NCBI GenBank assembly: GCA_905250125.1
Contig: CAJNOL010000359.1
Location: 62,001 to 126,000 of the forward strand
Reading direction: 5' to 3'
Length of the DNA: 64,000 nt
Origin: Rotaria sordida
Lineage: Eukaryota > Rotifera > Eurotatoria > Philodinida > Philodinidae
Below, piece after piece: positions 23,045 to 35,871 of this stretch (position 1 is its first letter; each line of letters begins with the position of its first letter). Both the position numbers and the translations under genes were made by a program. The notes beneath the pieces are model-generated. The model was not told the DNA's origin. It ran no database searches and saw only the letters and a program-made list of their open reading frames with translations.

Positions 23045-25782
23045 ATGACTTACCAACCAGATGACAACAGTACGTTAAAACTTTAAAATAATAATTATTT
23101 TATCTTTTTCATGTTATTTTTAGTTTTTCATTATGCATACAATGACAATGAATTCAATGATCTTGATGCAGGGCTATCATTACGTTCCACTTCTCAAGTG
23201 ACAAATAATGAACACAATATTGATGTCGATAATTATTTACAGCGGCTACTAGATGAATTATTAACCACAAGTAATGTTGATGAAGTCAGCGATAAAAATT
23301 ACGATTCGGGTGCAGCATCATTGCTCACACCTTCTTATTATCTTGATGAACCATTATTTCCCGATTGTCAATTAGAAGATATTTGTGGAGGTATTTTCTT
23401 TTTATACTCTTAAAAATAGATATTTTTGATTAAATTATAGATCCGATCGATGAAGTGACAATTACAACGACTCCTACCAGTACGTTAGAATTTTTTTTGT
23501 TTTTACTATCATAAATTTGATTTTTTAAATATTTTCTTGTTAGACACTGAAAACAATAATAATTATTATATGGATAATAATGCATCATCAGAATTGAATT
23601 CAAATGAATATGAAAATCTAGTTCGTAATTAATTTTATATAAATATTGAAATCTTATTTGAAAATATCTTTGTTGTTTTTAAAGATATCTGATGAAATCA
23701 AAAATCTCATCAAACAATCTTTTGATGATTTCAATCTACAATTTATTGATAATTCTATTGATCAACGAACAATGCTTATTGAAACTCCACCACCAGCTAA
23801 GTTTCGTTATCGTTATAAAAGTGATACAAAACATTACATAGAAAAATCTCGTACAAAACCTATGGTTATTAAGGTATGTTAATTTTCTTTGTCTTTTAGT
23901 TAAGATATAAATTTGTGTTGTTTCAGTTACCAGATTTAAAAGGCATAAAATTAAACTCAAATCAATTATTCTGGCTTCGTCTAATTTTGACTACATATAG
24001 TGAAAATCCATTAGATGAAGTATATCTTCATGTTAATCAATTAAAATATCATTCTAATGATATACATGAACTTGATGATAAAACTATTTGTATTCCATTG
24101 ACTTTAACGGATATCGAAGAAGGAAAAAAAGCGTAAGAATTTTTATTTTTCATTAAAATTTTCTTAGTTTTATCTGTTATTCAGACTTTCATGTTTATCA
24201 ATAATCAAAACAACATTAAATAATTATATGTCCAGATTAATTCCATTTAATCTAACAAGAATTAACAATGAATCATACGAAAGTACGTACTATTTTTGTA
24301 TTCTATATATATATACATATATCGTGTTGAAGTTACTTCAGAACAGCTAAATATCAAATAATCATCATTTTAAAAACATAATTGTCATTTTTTCTTGTTG
24401 ATAAATCAACATACAAGAAATTATTCAGAATAATCAAACGTTATATTTATTTAATATTTTTATATGATTTTACATCTATTCAGATAACATTCATTTGATT
24501 GAGGAATAGTGAGTAAGAGAAAAGTCTAGAATGTTTTGCTTGTCCAGGCCCTCATATCTTGAGATCTCAAACTTTCGATTGCAAACTTTGTATGAACAAA
24601 GTTCTTAATGAGATTAATTGATCGAGCAAGTTTGTAACTTTTCTAGTATCTCCTATCCTGATATATTCACCTCATTAACAACTTTGTTCATGCAAAATTT
24701 GAAGTCAAAAATCGATTTTCCACGTGACCGGAGAGGATGAACAATCCACCAAAAAGTTCTTTTATGCTAAAGCGAATATCTAGATTGATAAAAGAAAAGA
24801 CGAAAAATAAAAAGTTTCCGAAGTTTAATAAAATATGAGAACTGCTCTATTTATCATGTAAAGATATTAACTAAATATGATATTTGATCTTTCCGAATAA
24901 TTTCTTCTATGCTGATTCGTTGAAAAATGATACCTATGTTTTTTTAAAATGAAATATTAACTATAAGTGTATATGGGTCATTTCGGGTCAAATGGAATAT
25001 AATTTGATTCTTGATGAGGGTTATTTATTTAGTTTTGAATAAGGTCTTTTAGCATAGACATTTGTAAAAATGTTGGAAGAACAGACTCTACGGCATGAGC
25101 TGCATCTATGATGAAATTTTTAGTATAATCGGACTCTAAAAAACTTCTTCTTAAAAACCAAGTTTTCTAGAGATTCTATTAAGATCTGAAACGAAAGTTG
25201 TTGTCTTTCCATCATCTAGAGATTCTGAAGAAGGATTTGTACGATTTGGAATTGATTCTGAACTTCTCATTCGGTTATAAGAACACTTTTTTCGTACTCC
25301 ATCACGTCACTAACGATTGGTTTGACCTCGATTTTGATTTTAATATTATCAATAAATTAATGATAATTATTTGATATTTAGTTGTTGTTAAAAATAACTT
25401 CGACACGATATATTTATTGAATAAATATATTTTCTTAAATTAGATACAAATGAAAAAATATCGATACCAGAAGCAAAGAAGATTTTTAAAAAATTTAATT
25501 TGAAAGCTAGTCGAATCGTTTGCCAATTAGTAATTAAACAAAATGAATTCTGGCATTTTACAAATATTACATGTCAAACAAAGGGTATAGAAGATAGTAA
25601 GTAATATTAGAAAATTTTTATTATTAAAAATATAATTTTTATTTTATTTAGAAGAGCAGAAAAACACAACAAAAAAACGATCAGCGGAAACAAATGATAG
25701 CGACGAAGATGAATTATTAGATGAACGTCCGAGTTCATCAAAATCAAAATCAATTAAACGAAAGAAACATTCCAATCAATGA
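23045..25782 (+). CDS. Rel-homology protein 4: acidic N-terminus + RHD-N, NLS-like tail
   Basis: Nine exons (23045-23069, 23124-23390, 23441-23479, 23544-23620, 23685-23873, 23927-24132, 24185-24282, 25444-25596, 25652-25782) give 394 residues. The donor after 23620 is a weak GTTCGT and is provisional. A long Asp/Asn-rich N-terminal half ('YLQRLLDELL', 'DEPLFPDCQLEDI') precedes the recognition-loop equivalent 'AKFRYRYKSDTKHY' and 'MVIKLPDLKG'. 'EGKKALSCLSIIK' and 'FKKFNLKASRIVCQL' follow. There is no IPT. The tail is Ser/Asp-rich and ends in a basic cluster (KSKSIKRKKH), a plausible nuclear signal. The seventh intron (24283-25443) is over 1.1 kb against about 50 bp for the others, and carries repeat DNA. 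Confidence 0.65.
24530..24710. repeat. Small inverted repeat within the long intron of Rel gene 4
   Basis: 'caaactttgtatgaacaaag' with 'cttaatgag' is mirrored by 'ctcattaacaactttgttca' about 90 bp later. It is non-coding and probably part of the insertion that lengthened this intron. Confidence 0.5.
24960..25315 (-). repeat. Dispersed repeat, inverted copy
   Basis: Its reverse complement matches 57895-58010 ('gtgatggagtacgaaaaaa', 'aatgagaagttca') and 33900-34000 ('ctctagaa', 'ggtttttaag', 'atttcatcatagatg'). It lies inside the long intron of Rel gene 4. Confidence 0.6.
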
Positions 25783-27654
25783 ACTGTTTATTATTATTCA
25801 TACAATGTTTTATTCTTTTTTTCATTAAATGACATGAATGAATGTTTTTTGCTAAAGGGCCTCATTCGCTTTTTCTTTTTAATCAAGAAAAATTTTATTT
25901 TATCACCATGAATTTTTATTAAAAATTAAAGTAAAACAAAAGAAATCTATGACCAATCATTATATTTTCTATATTTCTAAAGATTTTATTTTCAATTTGT
26001 AATTTCTTTTCTTGAATTCAATTCAACTAAATAAAAATAAAATTTTAACCAATAATCAATTAATTTCTCTGTGAAAACGTTGTAGTTTGAAAGGCTGGTT
26101 TAAATTACTGATTCTACTATCCATTTGAAAATATAATCTGCTTCAGTCTTTTTTCGAATAACTTTTGATAGGAACTTTTCAAAAGATTAATTAATAGAAA
26201 AAGTTCTTCTCTATCGATCTACGCAAGGCCAGCATTCCTAACATGTTCCATTCGAGAATTATAAGACTTTTCCTGAGACTACCAATTTTGGCCAATTGAT
26301 CCGTGATCACTTAGAAAAGCAGTTAGGCAGTAGTAATTCACCATGCTGAGTCGCATGGTAAGTATAAACGGTGGTCTATAAATAACTTGGTGATAAGAAG
26401 TTTAAATATCTGTGCTAGATGTCAACCGAATGAGCTGAAATTTTTATCAATAATAGAGACTTGTTTAAAGATTTTTTTTTCTTTACTAAGACAAACACTA
26501 ACAAATAGTGTTATGAGCTGAAAAAATATTATAGGATGGCACAAACGTTTCTCCAAGAAGTGCGTGTGAGTGCACAAAAGATGCAGATCCATGTTTTTTT
26601 TTCTGAATCTGAAATTTAAGAATGTATATACTTTAGTTACGATAAGCTTTTATTGTTTGCGTATAAAGGATCATAAATAGAAGAGAAAAAAAAGTTTGTA
26701 ATCATTTGTTTGGGATCATTTTGTGACATTTTTTCGACCCGTAACAGGTAACAAACATTTTACCCATATCTCATAAATGAAAAATAGTTAAAATTTTGTA
26801 TGAAATTTAGAAAAGAAAAGCATTTAATAAGAACAGTAAAATAAAAAAAGATATTAGTAGAGTTATGTTGAATACACTTCTATAGTAAAAAAGAAAGATT
26901 AACGATATGAAAAAATAAAATGATTATGTTTGTGTTGAAAATTAATTATTATATATATTATAAATAAAAATGTTAGTCTTTTTTTTTGCTTTTAAAACAT
27001 GAGTAAATAACTTCTTTAAAATATAAACCTTTTTACTTTCCTTATTAGTCAGGTTCGAGGTATAAATATAAACGATAAAATTCATCTACTTATAAGAAAT
27101 TACATACCAAACTTTAAACATTTTTCGATTTTTAAGATGAGAGGAAAAAAGATAATTTTTTTGAAAAGATTCCAAATGTTTTGGATCACTTTGTGCGTAC
27201 AATATGTGTAGATTGTTTTTTAGTTCTTTAATGTGAACTTGCAAATACAATGTAACTACACTGTTTGTTACATATACTATATTGTACTTCGATATATGCA
27301 TGCTGTTTCTGTCTGCTCCTCTGTTAATTTCTAAAAATCACTATCATGCAGAAGTCCAATATGATAAATAAAAATAAGATCGATAAATCCTTAAGATGTT
27401 TGTCAGAGCGAGGAAGAATATCAAGCTTTTGATTTTGTCTCTAGAACCTTAGTTTATCAATAGTGTTATCCAGCAGACGAGTATTTTACTCCAAATGAGA
27501 CTCGCATTAGCTAAAGAGATCTATACGAATTTCGTTATAAAACATATTCTATCGTACTCAAGTGCTTTATAGAAATTTATTGAAAAAAATCATTAAGTTT
27601 GGTCTTTGTTTAAGAATATATCTTTCTGTCCTGTGCCTCTTGACAAGGATACAG

Positions 27655-28170
27655 CAAATCAATCTGAAATTTTTACGACAGATAGAGCACCTAAAATAAG
27701 CAGACATGTATTCGAAGAAAATAATTGCAAAGAGGATTTTCTATATTTTCATGTCCTTTACATTAGAACTCCTCTCTAACTTTATCCGAGTGGGCCGAAC
27801 ATTTCTTTTTGAAGATACTTAAGACCATATCTTGTAGGTAGTTTTGACTTTTTACGAAAATCTCACTTTCTGTTTGTTTTTTGTTACGAGAAAAAAAATC
27901 GTGAAGATATCAGAGGTTTGGCTTTTAGAATCCTATAAATCAGGAGACAAAGGTCAAAAATCAAAACGGCTGTTTCTACCCTTGGAGAATACTTCCAAAA
28001 TATCTGTATTAAAAACTACAGCCTGATTGGACAAAATCAGAGAAGAATCGTAATGTATCAGAACATGGCAATATAGAAAATCCTTTTTGAAAGTTTTTTC
28101 TTCGAACAGGTGTCTCGTTATTTCAGGTGTTGTGCTCGTGGTAAAAATTTCAGCCTGATCGGTTGTATTC
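27655..28170. mobile_element. ~515 bp fold-back element with ~190 bp arms
   Basis: 27655-27850 is the reverse complement of about 27975-28170. Shared phrases include 'ctgaaatttttac', 'ttcgaagaaaa' and 'aggattttctatatt'. The short open frames inside are not conserved between the arms. Confidence 0.6.
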
Positions 28171-28787
28171 TTTCCGAACACTAGAAGTAAGCAAAAAAAA
28201 ATGGCGGAAGGTATCCTTAACGTTTATGAGACTTCAGAAGAGTTTAATAAATTCTTCTTTGATTTTACTCGCAAAAAAGTTTTTAATTCGAATATAAACT
28301 AACTAAACACTTGATAAATAAATATAAAATAAGATCTAGATTTGTTCTAAAAGTTTTCAAGTTCGTGAATACTCACGAATTTCGATACACATTATTTATT
28401 ATTGCGAAATTCAAAGTGAAACATTGACTTTCGCAATTTTTTTTGTTAAATAGTATGTTTTAAAAATATTTATTTATATTTTATTAACTTCATTTGTCAC
28501 TTGATAAGCTCTAAAAGGTTAGAAAAAAAAACTGATAAAAATAAAAATGTTTACTTATGGTGCTTCATAGTTAGTTTCAATTACGCATACATTTTATTAA
28601 CATGTTGTTGTGAAATTATTGAGTTGAATTTTTCTTCAATGTACTCTGTCGGCATCTATACAAGCCTGTTTTTCTTCTTTTTCTGTCAATATTTATTTTT
28701 TATCTGATTCATAGCAAATAATACAAAAAAAAACGTTACTTGCCCACAATGGGCGAGAGATGTAATTATTAAGAGTAGTCTCGCCTG

Positions 28788-28810
28788 TATAAATTCATTT
28801 CTTGCTCAGT
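28788..28810 (+). promoter_or_regulatory. TATA box and TCAGT motif of Rel gene 5
   Basis: TATAAA (28788-28793) is followed by GCTCAGTA (28804-28811), as upstream of Rel gene 2. The start codon is at 28855. Confidence 0.45.
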
Positions 28811-28854
28811 AAAACTTCGCATACAACGCATCATATCTATTGTAACCATAATTA

Positions 28855-30445
28855 ATGGACAACTTCACAGACTCTATTGACGATATTTCTCTAGACGATT
28901 TATTCCAAGACGGAGATTATTCAAGTATTTTCAATAGTTTTCTATTTAGTAATAGTAAGTTGAATCTAATACAGTGTATTATTTCATATCCAGCGATTCT
29001 TTTAGCTGTAGGATTGAATGATGATAATCCAAATGATTTTTTATCATCCTTACTATCTATTAGTAACGATGATACATATCCTGAAACTACAAATGGAAAT
29101 ACTTCATCAGAACTCTTTCGTTTTTCATCAGGTTTGTTGCTTAAGTCTTTTCTCAAAATCAATTATAATTTATATGTCTATTATAGATGAACAACGAGAT
29201 AACCGTGCAATTATTGATGATAGGCAGATGATTCCAAATCCAACTTTAGATCAAAATCTGGATATTATAAATATGCCGATGTTCCAACAAATTATTGAAA
29301 ATTCAAATGCATTAATGTATCAAATGAATCCATTTATATTTGAAATTATTGATAGTGTCATGTTTGTTAAACAACAACCGAAGGCAAATAATCGTATACG
29401 TTATGAATGTGATGGTTCACGATTTTTGCCAGACTCACGATATCATCCAATGTCAATTAATGTTTGTTGTTTTGTTTTTCTTTTCTGATAAAAAAAAAGA
29501 ATTATTTCATATTGATTTTTTAGTTACCAAATTTGCAACATATTTTATCAGCTAAAAATCAAACGTTGGGAATTATTACGACGATAGTAACAAGTACAGA
29601 TAATCCCAACAATCAAACATTTGTTCATGCTAATGATATTATTTATCGTGAAGCAGATATGATAAAAATTGCATACGGATGTATTTTTATTCCTTTAAGA
29701 CAATCTGACATTAATAATGGCGAAAAAGAGTAAATAACCATCAAAAACATAACAAATGAATTTCAATAACTTTTTTTTTTAACTCGTAGATTTCGACGTC
29801 TGTCAATTTTATATAAAAAATATAATGACTATACGTTTGATCTTACACCATTTAATACAAATACAATGTTTGGAACAACAGAGAAATGTTTGTATTTTAA
29901 TTTAATTTCTTTGTTTGTTTTTATTACGTATATTTTTTTTGTGTTATATATAGATACAATCTTAAATGATCACAACATGGAAAAAGTTCCGAAAGTAAAG
30001 TGTTTTAAAAAGAATTATGATCTATTATCATACAAGTTGGTTTTTCAACTTGCTTTAAAAGAAGATAATATGATATTTATTTCGAATATTACATGTGAAA
30101 CTGAAATTGTTCATGAACGTAAGTTTTCTTTATTAAAATACTACATACAATATGACGAGTATATTTGAATTTTAGAAATAATGACACAAAAATCTAGTAA
30201 ACGAACAGCATCATGTTCAACTGAAAGTCTTTCAGAAGAAGAGTCTAATTTCGAAATGCAAATTTCGAATTCATCGAAAAGATTTAAATCATCAACACCA
30301 CCGTTAATTGGACTTCCGGTAAATATACATTTTCAATGACATAAAAAATTTATTTGAAAAATATATAGAATAACAAATTTGTTTATTTTAGGTGATACGT
30401 GTTTCAAACCAGTGTATTAATTCCGACATGGATCATCAACAATGA
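28855..30445 (+). CDS. Rel-homology protein 5: acidic N-terminus + RHD-N, basic tail
   Basis: Eight exons (28855-28954, 29012-29131, 29187-29461, 29524-29729, 29790-29887, 29954-30118, 30176-30318, 30392-30445) join to 386 residues. The N-terminus is acidic and hydrophobic ('DDISLDDLFQDGDYSSIF'), like an activation segment. The recognition loop 'NRIRYECDGSRFLPDSR' retains Arg, Tyr and Cys and is close to the NF-kappaB consensus; 'MSINLPNLQ' follows. 'NGEKEFRRLSILYKK' marks the end of the first subdomain. There is no IPT domain. The tail contains 'SSKRTASCSTESLSEEES' and 'SSKRFKSSTPP', which resemble a nuclear signal with phosphorylatable serines. It may act in DNA binding without classical dimerisation (inference). 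Confidence 0.7.
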
Positions 30446-31342
30446 CCGTTGCCGAATGGCCTCATCCGTACTAATGCCGCACTTGTCTTGCATGACTTTT
30501 GTAGCAACAGTTAATTAATCAAGAAATTGTTTTTTTTTAGTATTTTATTTTCATAGAATGAAATGATTTAATCATGAGAATTATTGAGTGCTTTTTTTTC
30601 TTCAAACTTTTTATTATTAACTCAAATATTATTCATTATAAAATAAGTTTTTCAATAAAATTATTCTATTATTTTATTTTTCTTACTTATACATTAATCT
30701 TAAATGGTGATTGTATAATTTTTCTTTTTTTTCGTTCTCTGTACATTTATTCGATAGTACTCTTTATCGTTCAAAGTACGCCAAATTTTTCTTGTTTCTA
30801 AATCGTACCTGTCGCTGTTTTTTTTTGCTGTAGTGTCATATGAGTTGCTAAAGTAATGCATGACACAAACATGTAAAAAAACAAATGCGACAGAATGACG
30901 AAAGAAAAATATGTCGGCAAAAATTAAGTTGGAAAATTCCAAGCTTCATTATGGAAGATAGTTTCACCAGTAGACAAAGTATAATAATGATATAAATATA
31001 TATGGTTCTCTTTTAAGTAGTCTTACGAAACAGCTCTTATCAATGGCCTTCACAAATTTTCGATTTAACATAAGTTTAGCTAACCTTTTTTTTGCTTGTG
31101 TCTTAACACAACGTAGGTCATACGTTTTTTTTATGCGTCCTATTATCAATTCAAGAATAATATCCACGCATTTATTACTCACCATTCTTTTTTTTTTTTT
31201 GAAAGGCTCTATAATATAAAAACCAAGTTTGATTGGAAGCATCAGCTGATAATATGATTCTAATATATACACATTAGAGCAGTAAAAAAAGCCAAATAAT
31301 AAAATAGTAGTTTTATTATAATTAATTGTATTTTTTTCAGAC

Positions 31343-33216
31343 ATGGATTTCCATTCATATTCAACTGAAGATACTGAGTTGACTTCGCTTGATAGTATAT
31401 AATAGATAATTCATTTAATAATTATTTCTTTATTGATTTTTTTAAATTTCTTCAGACTTGATTCAATCTCCATCAATCGACGAAGAAATTAGTATTTCAA
31501 TTAATAGAATGAGAAAGTCTTTTTTTTTGTCTTTAATATGTTTTATCCGTAAATTTAGGTTTTCGTGTTGCTTATGATTACAATCCATTGGAAACATTTT
31601 CTGAAACTGATTCTCCCGGTATCAATTGATTTTTATAAACCAAAAAAGAAAAGATTTTATTTCTTTTTTATTTTTGTTTGATTTAGAGCCGAGTATGCAA
31701 CATCGTTTTTTATTTCATTGATAAATATTATTAGTTTACATCTGTTCATCCCATAGACCATATCAATGAATTATATAAAGATTTAAAAGACTTTGTCGAA
31801 AATTTAAATTCAACTGAATTAGATAATTCAATATATAGTACGTTTTCTTATTTTTGATTTAATCTTCAATAAAAAAAATAAATCTTTGCCTACAGATACA
31901 AAAAATGAGAAACAATCAACGATAAATAAATCGCATGATAAATCATTACCTGTTGTTCGATCCCATATAGAAAAGCGTATAATACATATTTAAACAAACA
32001 TTTCTTTTTTCGAAATATTTATTTCATCGAATTTAGCATCAGAATCATCAATTCATCTTTCGAATCGTGTTGCTATTACAAATTCAAAACAATTACAACT
32101 TGCCTATCCATTAGAAAATACGTATCGAGCACGTTATAAAAGTGATTATTTTCCACAAAGTGGTACTGTTCGACGACCACGTTATATTGCTGATAATGCA
32201 TCTAATCATTTTATAACATTACAAGTAATAATTTTATTAAGAAAACATTATGTTCTCATTATCTTTAGTTGCCAACCGAATATCAATATGATATACAAAA
32301 TGATTATATTCGTGTTGCATTAATTACAACATTTATTGAAGGTCATGGACATTATTATAGTCCATATAAATTTCAAAAAGATCATTATGATATTAATGTA
32401 TCTGACGAAAATCCGATCTTTTTACAAATAGAAAATACTGGAGAAACTCAACCTATTATGCGGTAAAAAATAGTTTTCGATAATGTTATTAATTTAATAT
32501 ATATATATATATATAGACTTCAACTTGTTTTAATAAAATCTAAATTAGATCAACTTAATTATGTTCAACCATTGATACTTTTTAATGACAGAACTGCTCA
32601 TATACAAAGTAAAATTTAACAATAGAAATTTTTTTATTTTTTTAAAAATTTTTGAAGTTTAGACATAATTCATGAAGAAAAGTTAACACCAAAAGAATTA
32701 ATTAATAAATATCAATTAGATAAATCACAGTTAGCATTTACATTATGTACAAAACTACCAAATGGTTTATTTAAACCCCATCCAGAAACAACAATTATTT
32801 CATCGGTGATTTCTGAAGCATCAGCAGCATCAAAAAAAGCAATTGGTAAATCATTAATTGCCTATATATTTTATTTTATATAATAAATTTGAATAATTTC
32901 TTTTTTGTAGAATCAACTGCAATCCCATTAGGTAGATGAGTGTTTTTCCTATGGTATGTTTTATCAGGAACGTCTTTTTTTTTGTATTTTGAGTTAATAC
33001 AAATCACCGTGTCAATTGTCCATGCTGTGCACACTCATTCGATCCCGATGCTGGTTTAGAATTACATGGCATATATCAACGTAAATCAAATCATGAAACA
33101 TCACGTTCTTGTTCAAAAGTATAGTTAAGAATTTCTTTATTATAAAAATACTTCTAATACAATATTTACAGACAAATACAGGAAAACATACCAATAAAAA
33201 GAAGAAAAATGCATAA
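31343..33216 (+). CDS. Rel-homology protein 6: RHD-N + CxxC tail (N-terminal exons uncertain)
   Basis: From an ATG at 31695 the exons 31695-31704, 31757-31837, 31896-31976, 32037-32224, 32269-32462, 32517-32608, 32663-32845, 32911-32931, 32994-33118 and 33172-33216 give 339 residues in frame. Upstream exons starting at 31343 (acidic 'MDFHSYSTEDTELTSLDS') look real but do not join in frame to the next exon (31559) with GT..AG sites. The DNA-binding core has 'RARYKSDYFPQSG', 'RRPRYIAD' and 'FITLQLPTEY'; 'LINKYQLDKSQLAFTLC' follows. There is no IPT. The terminal exons carry 'NCPCCAHSF' and a Lys-rich end. It is closest to gene 7, with which it shares 'RYKSDYF' and 'NHFITL'. Confidence 0.68.
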
Positions 33217-35660
33217 CAATCAATAAGATTTATTTTATATCGGTTTTTTTCATTTGGGATATATTACATACACGAAATCTTGATAGACATGTATTTTGGC
33301 ATTACTAATGTTTCGCGAACTTATTATGGTCACGATTAGAGGCAGATTCTTTGTTTTGTAATGAGCTAGATTGAGCGCAAAAAAAAACAGCAACAACGAT
33401 AAAATAAATATCAATATATCAGCGATTTGCTTTCATTTTTTTGTTTTGATTCGAGGTATTGTTTATTTTATTTCTACTCTATTCAAAAAAGGAAGAGCGT
33501 GGAATTCAAAGAATGTTTGAATAATCTCATTGTTATTTTTTCTTAAGTATATTTGAAGACATGTTAAAACTTTTATAAAAGACGGTTGCTATTGAGCAAA
33601 CAAGGAATTGCAGCACGAAATAATTTCACCCTCCTTTTCCTACAAGAATTTAATTGGTCACGATTTCGTTAGACATAATACATATGTACGCGTGAACAAA
33701 AGTCTTCACCCTACCAAATCTTAGCTATTGTACGTGTTGGAATAGAATTACTATCAATGGCATCTTTCCGTTACAGCGAGCTTTTTGAATCCGTCAGAAG
33801 ATTATCAATTAAACTTTTCACTAGTTTTTAAACAAATACATAACTAATTCTTGATTTTTCTTGAAAATGTCTAGATGATGGTAAGACAAAAATTTTTGTT
33901 TCTCGACTGTAGAAAATCTCTAGAATGCTGGTTTTTAAGAGGAAAATTTTTTTGGAGTCTGATCACGCTGAAAATTTTATCATAGATGTGCTTTGTGCTG
34001 TGGAGTGTATCCTGAAGTTTTCGGATTTTTCTCTTGTATGGTTTGAGAGATATTCTCTAATTATTTTTTAAGTAATAGTCAGTTGAAAGAGTCAACATTT
34101 TTACATACGTCTATGCAAAAAAGAATATATTCTGAAAAATCTCTTGTAAAGAATCAAAGTCAAATGGAAGGTAAATATGTCTCTTTTTGTCTGAAATGAT
34201 CCATGTTACTGGCGTTCAGTTCAAGATCTTCATTTATCGAAAATATGTGCTCATTTGATCGAATAATGGTGTATCTGAATCATTAATACGATGGTCATAG
34301 CTCTGTTATTTTTGTTTAGTGCAAGGTTCATTTTTGAAACTCATGGACAATAATGTTCAACTGTACAAGAAACTTTTTTAAAATTTTGAACTTTTTTCAC
34401 TGAAATAATACTGAATTTTGATCTCAAAGGACAACAAAGGATGTTTCTTCACACTAGTGATCATAGGAAAAGTTTCACAGTTCTAGAAAAGAATTCATGA
34501 ACTTCTATGAAATTAGTTGTGTAGACACATGACACATAGCACTACGTAATGAGCTATCATCGAATCTACAAAACTCGGTTTTTTACTAGAATTATAGAGT
34601 CCAAACGGACAACAGGTGCTATTCATGATAATTTTCTTTGTTCATAAGCCATCGATGCAGAATTTTGACATTGATCTACATTCTTAACAAAATATACATG
34701 TCCAGACAAGTTTTTATATCTGTAGCCCGTATGTTGATTGGGGTTGGGTAAGACAAAACTTTTGTCCACTATTGTAAACGAAACGTATTTCTTGAATAAA
34801 AATTTTCCAGCTTCAGAAGAAATCATTTCTAGATACCTTCCTATCCAAGCTAACTATCAATTGCTAGTACAAAAAATTTTGTATTATTCGTATTTGTATC
34901 AAAGAATGATTGATTAGACAACGATAAACTCATCATAATTCTTATTTTGAATATTGATTACAGATGTTGGTACATAGTGAAGCTACTAGATTTCTAGTTG
35001 ATTAACAACTCTTCTATTATTGTTAGTTAAGATAGAAACTAATCCAAAAGTAAATTGATATTACTAGTTTATAGGAAGACATAGGTGGAATTTTTTCTTA
35101 TTAATTTTCTTGAATTATGGGTATCATGTTTTTGAATGAATAATTTTAATAGTAATCATTGAATTATTTTCCTTCAGTTTTTATTTATTGACACTTTCAA
35201 TTTTCATTTATATATCGAATCATGAACAAATAAAGATATATAAATTTCCTAAGGAAATTAATTCAAATACATCTCATTCAAATTTTTCATTCACATAAAT
35301 ATAAAAACATTATTGTTTGTTGTGTTTTTTTTTTTCGTCTGTAAACTACCTGTTATGCATCATAAGACAATATTTACTTTTTATCTGTTGATGCGACGAA
35401 AAATAAGCATATTTATAACTTTAGGGTGAAAAAAATACATAATTTATTAAGTCGCAATTTTAAGTTGTCATCATGACTCAGAATATTATTTTCACTAAGC
35501 AACATGTTATCATAGAGCCACTATACCTGTCGAAGGAATGGAAAAAAAATGTACTCGAACGCACATGTTGTTGTTTTTTTTTGTTCTTTTCTGTTCTCTT
35601 GATCTTTTCTTCTACTTCCTAGAATGGAAGTTTGCTTGGAAAAAACCCATCGATAAAACT
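33217..35660. other. Spacer between Rel genes 6 and 7
   Basis: It holds a copy of a dispersed repeat (33840-34210). No gene is supported; the open frames are short and lack splice partners. Confidence 0.5.
33840..34210 (+). repeat. Dispersed repeat copy
   Basis: It shares 'ttttatcatagatg', 'cctgaagttttcgga', 'ttgtaaagaatcaaagtcaa' and 'tgtctgaaatgatccat' with copies at 57720-58225 and 54985-55140, and in inverse orientation at 24960-25315. Confidence 0.65.
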
Positions 35661-35671
35661 TTTTCCCACTA

Positions 35672-35679
35672 TATAAAAT
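35672..35679 (+). promoter_or_regulatory. TATA-like box of Rel gene 7
   Basis: TATAAAAT lies 200 bp before the start codon. A GTAAG (about 35729) and later CAG/TAG sites suggest a 5'-UTR intron before the ATG. Confidence 0.4.
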
Positions 35680-35871
35680 AGGGAGCAAAAACAATTCAAA
35701 AATAGATATTTTTATTGTCAATCAGTGGTAAGAATTGCTTCTTCGAAATGTAGTTCTTAAGAAAAAACTTTTTTCCCCATAGAATACTTTCTAGGCAATG
35801 TAATCTTATTAATTATTACCATTGCAAAATTGCTTCTAACAGTAAAAAACAAACCAAAATATCAAGCAATC

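Larger units (their letters stand above)
25783..28854. other. Spacer between Rel genes 4 and 5
   Basis: It contains a diverged arm of the 7150-7745 fold-back family (about 26190-26360) and a complete fold-back element (27655-28170). No gene is supported. Confidence 0.5.

Noticed and set aside
30964..31344. 126-codon minus-strand open frame upstream of Rel gene 6
   Set aside because: Low-complexity, no recognised motif, and it overlaps the presumed promoter and start of gene 6.
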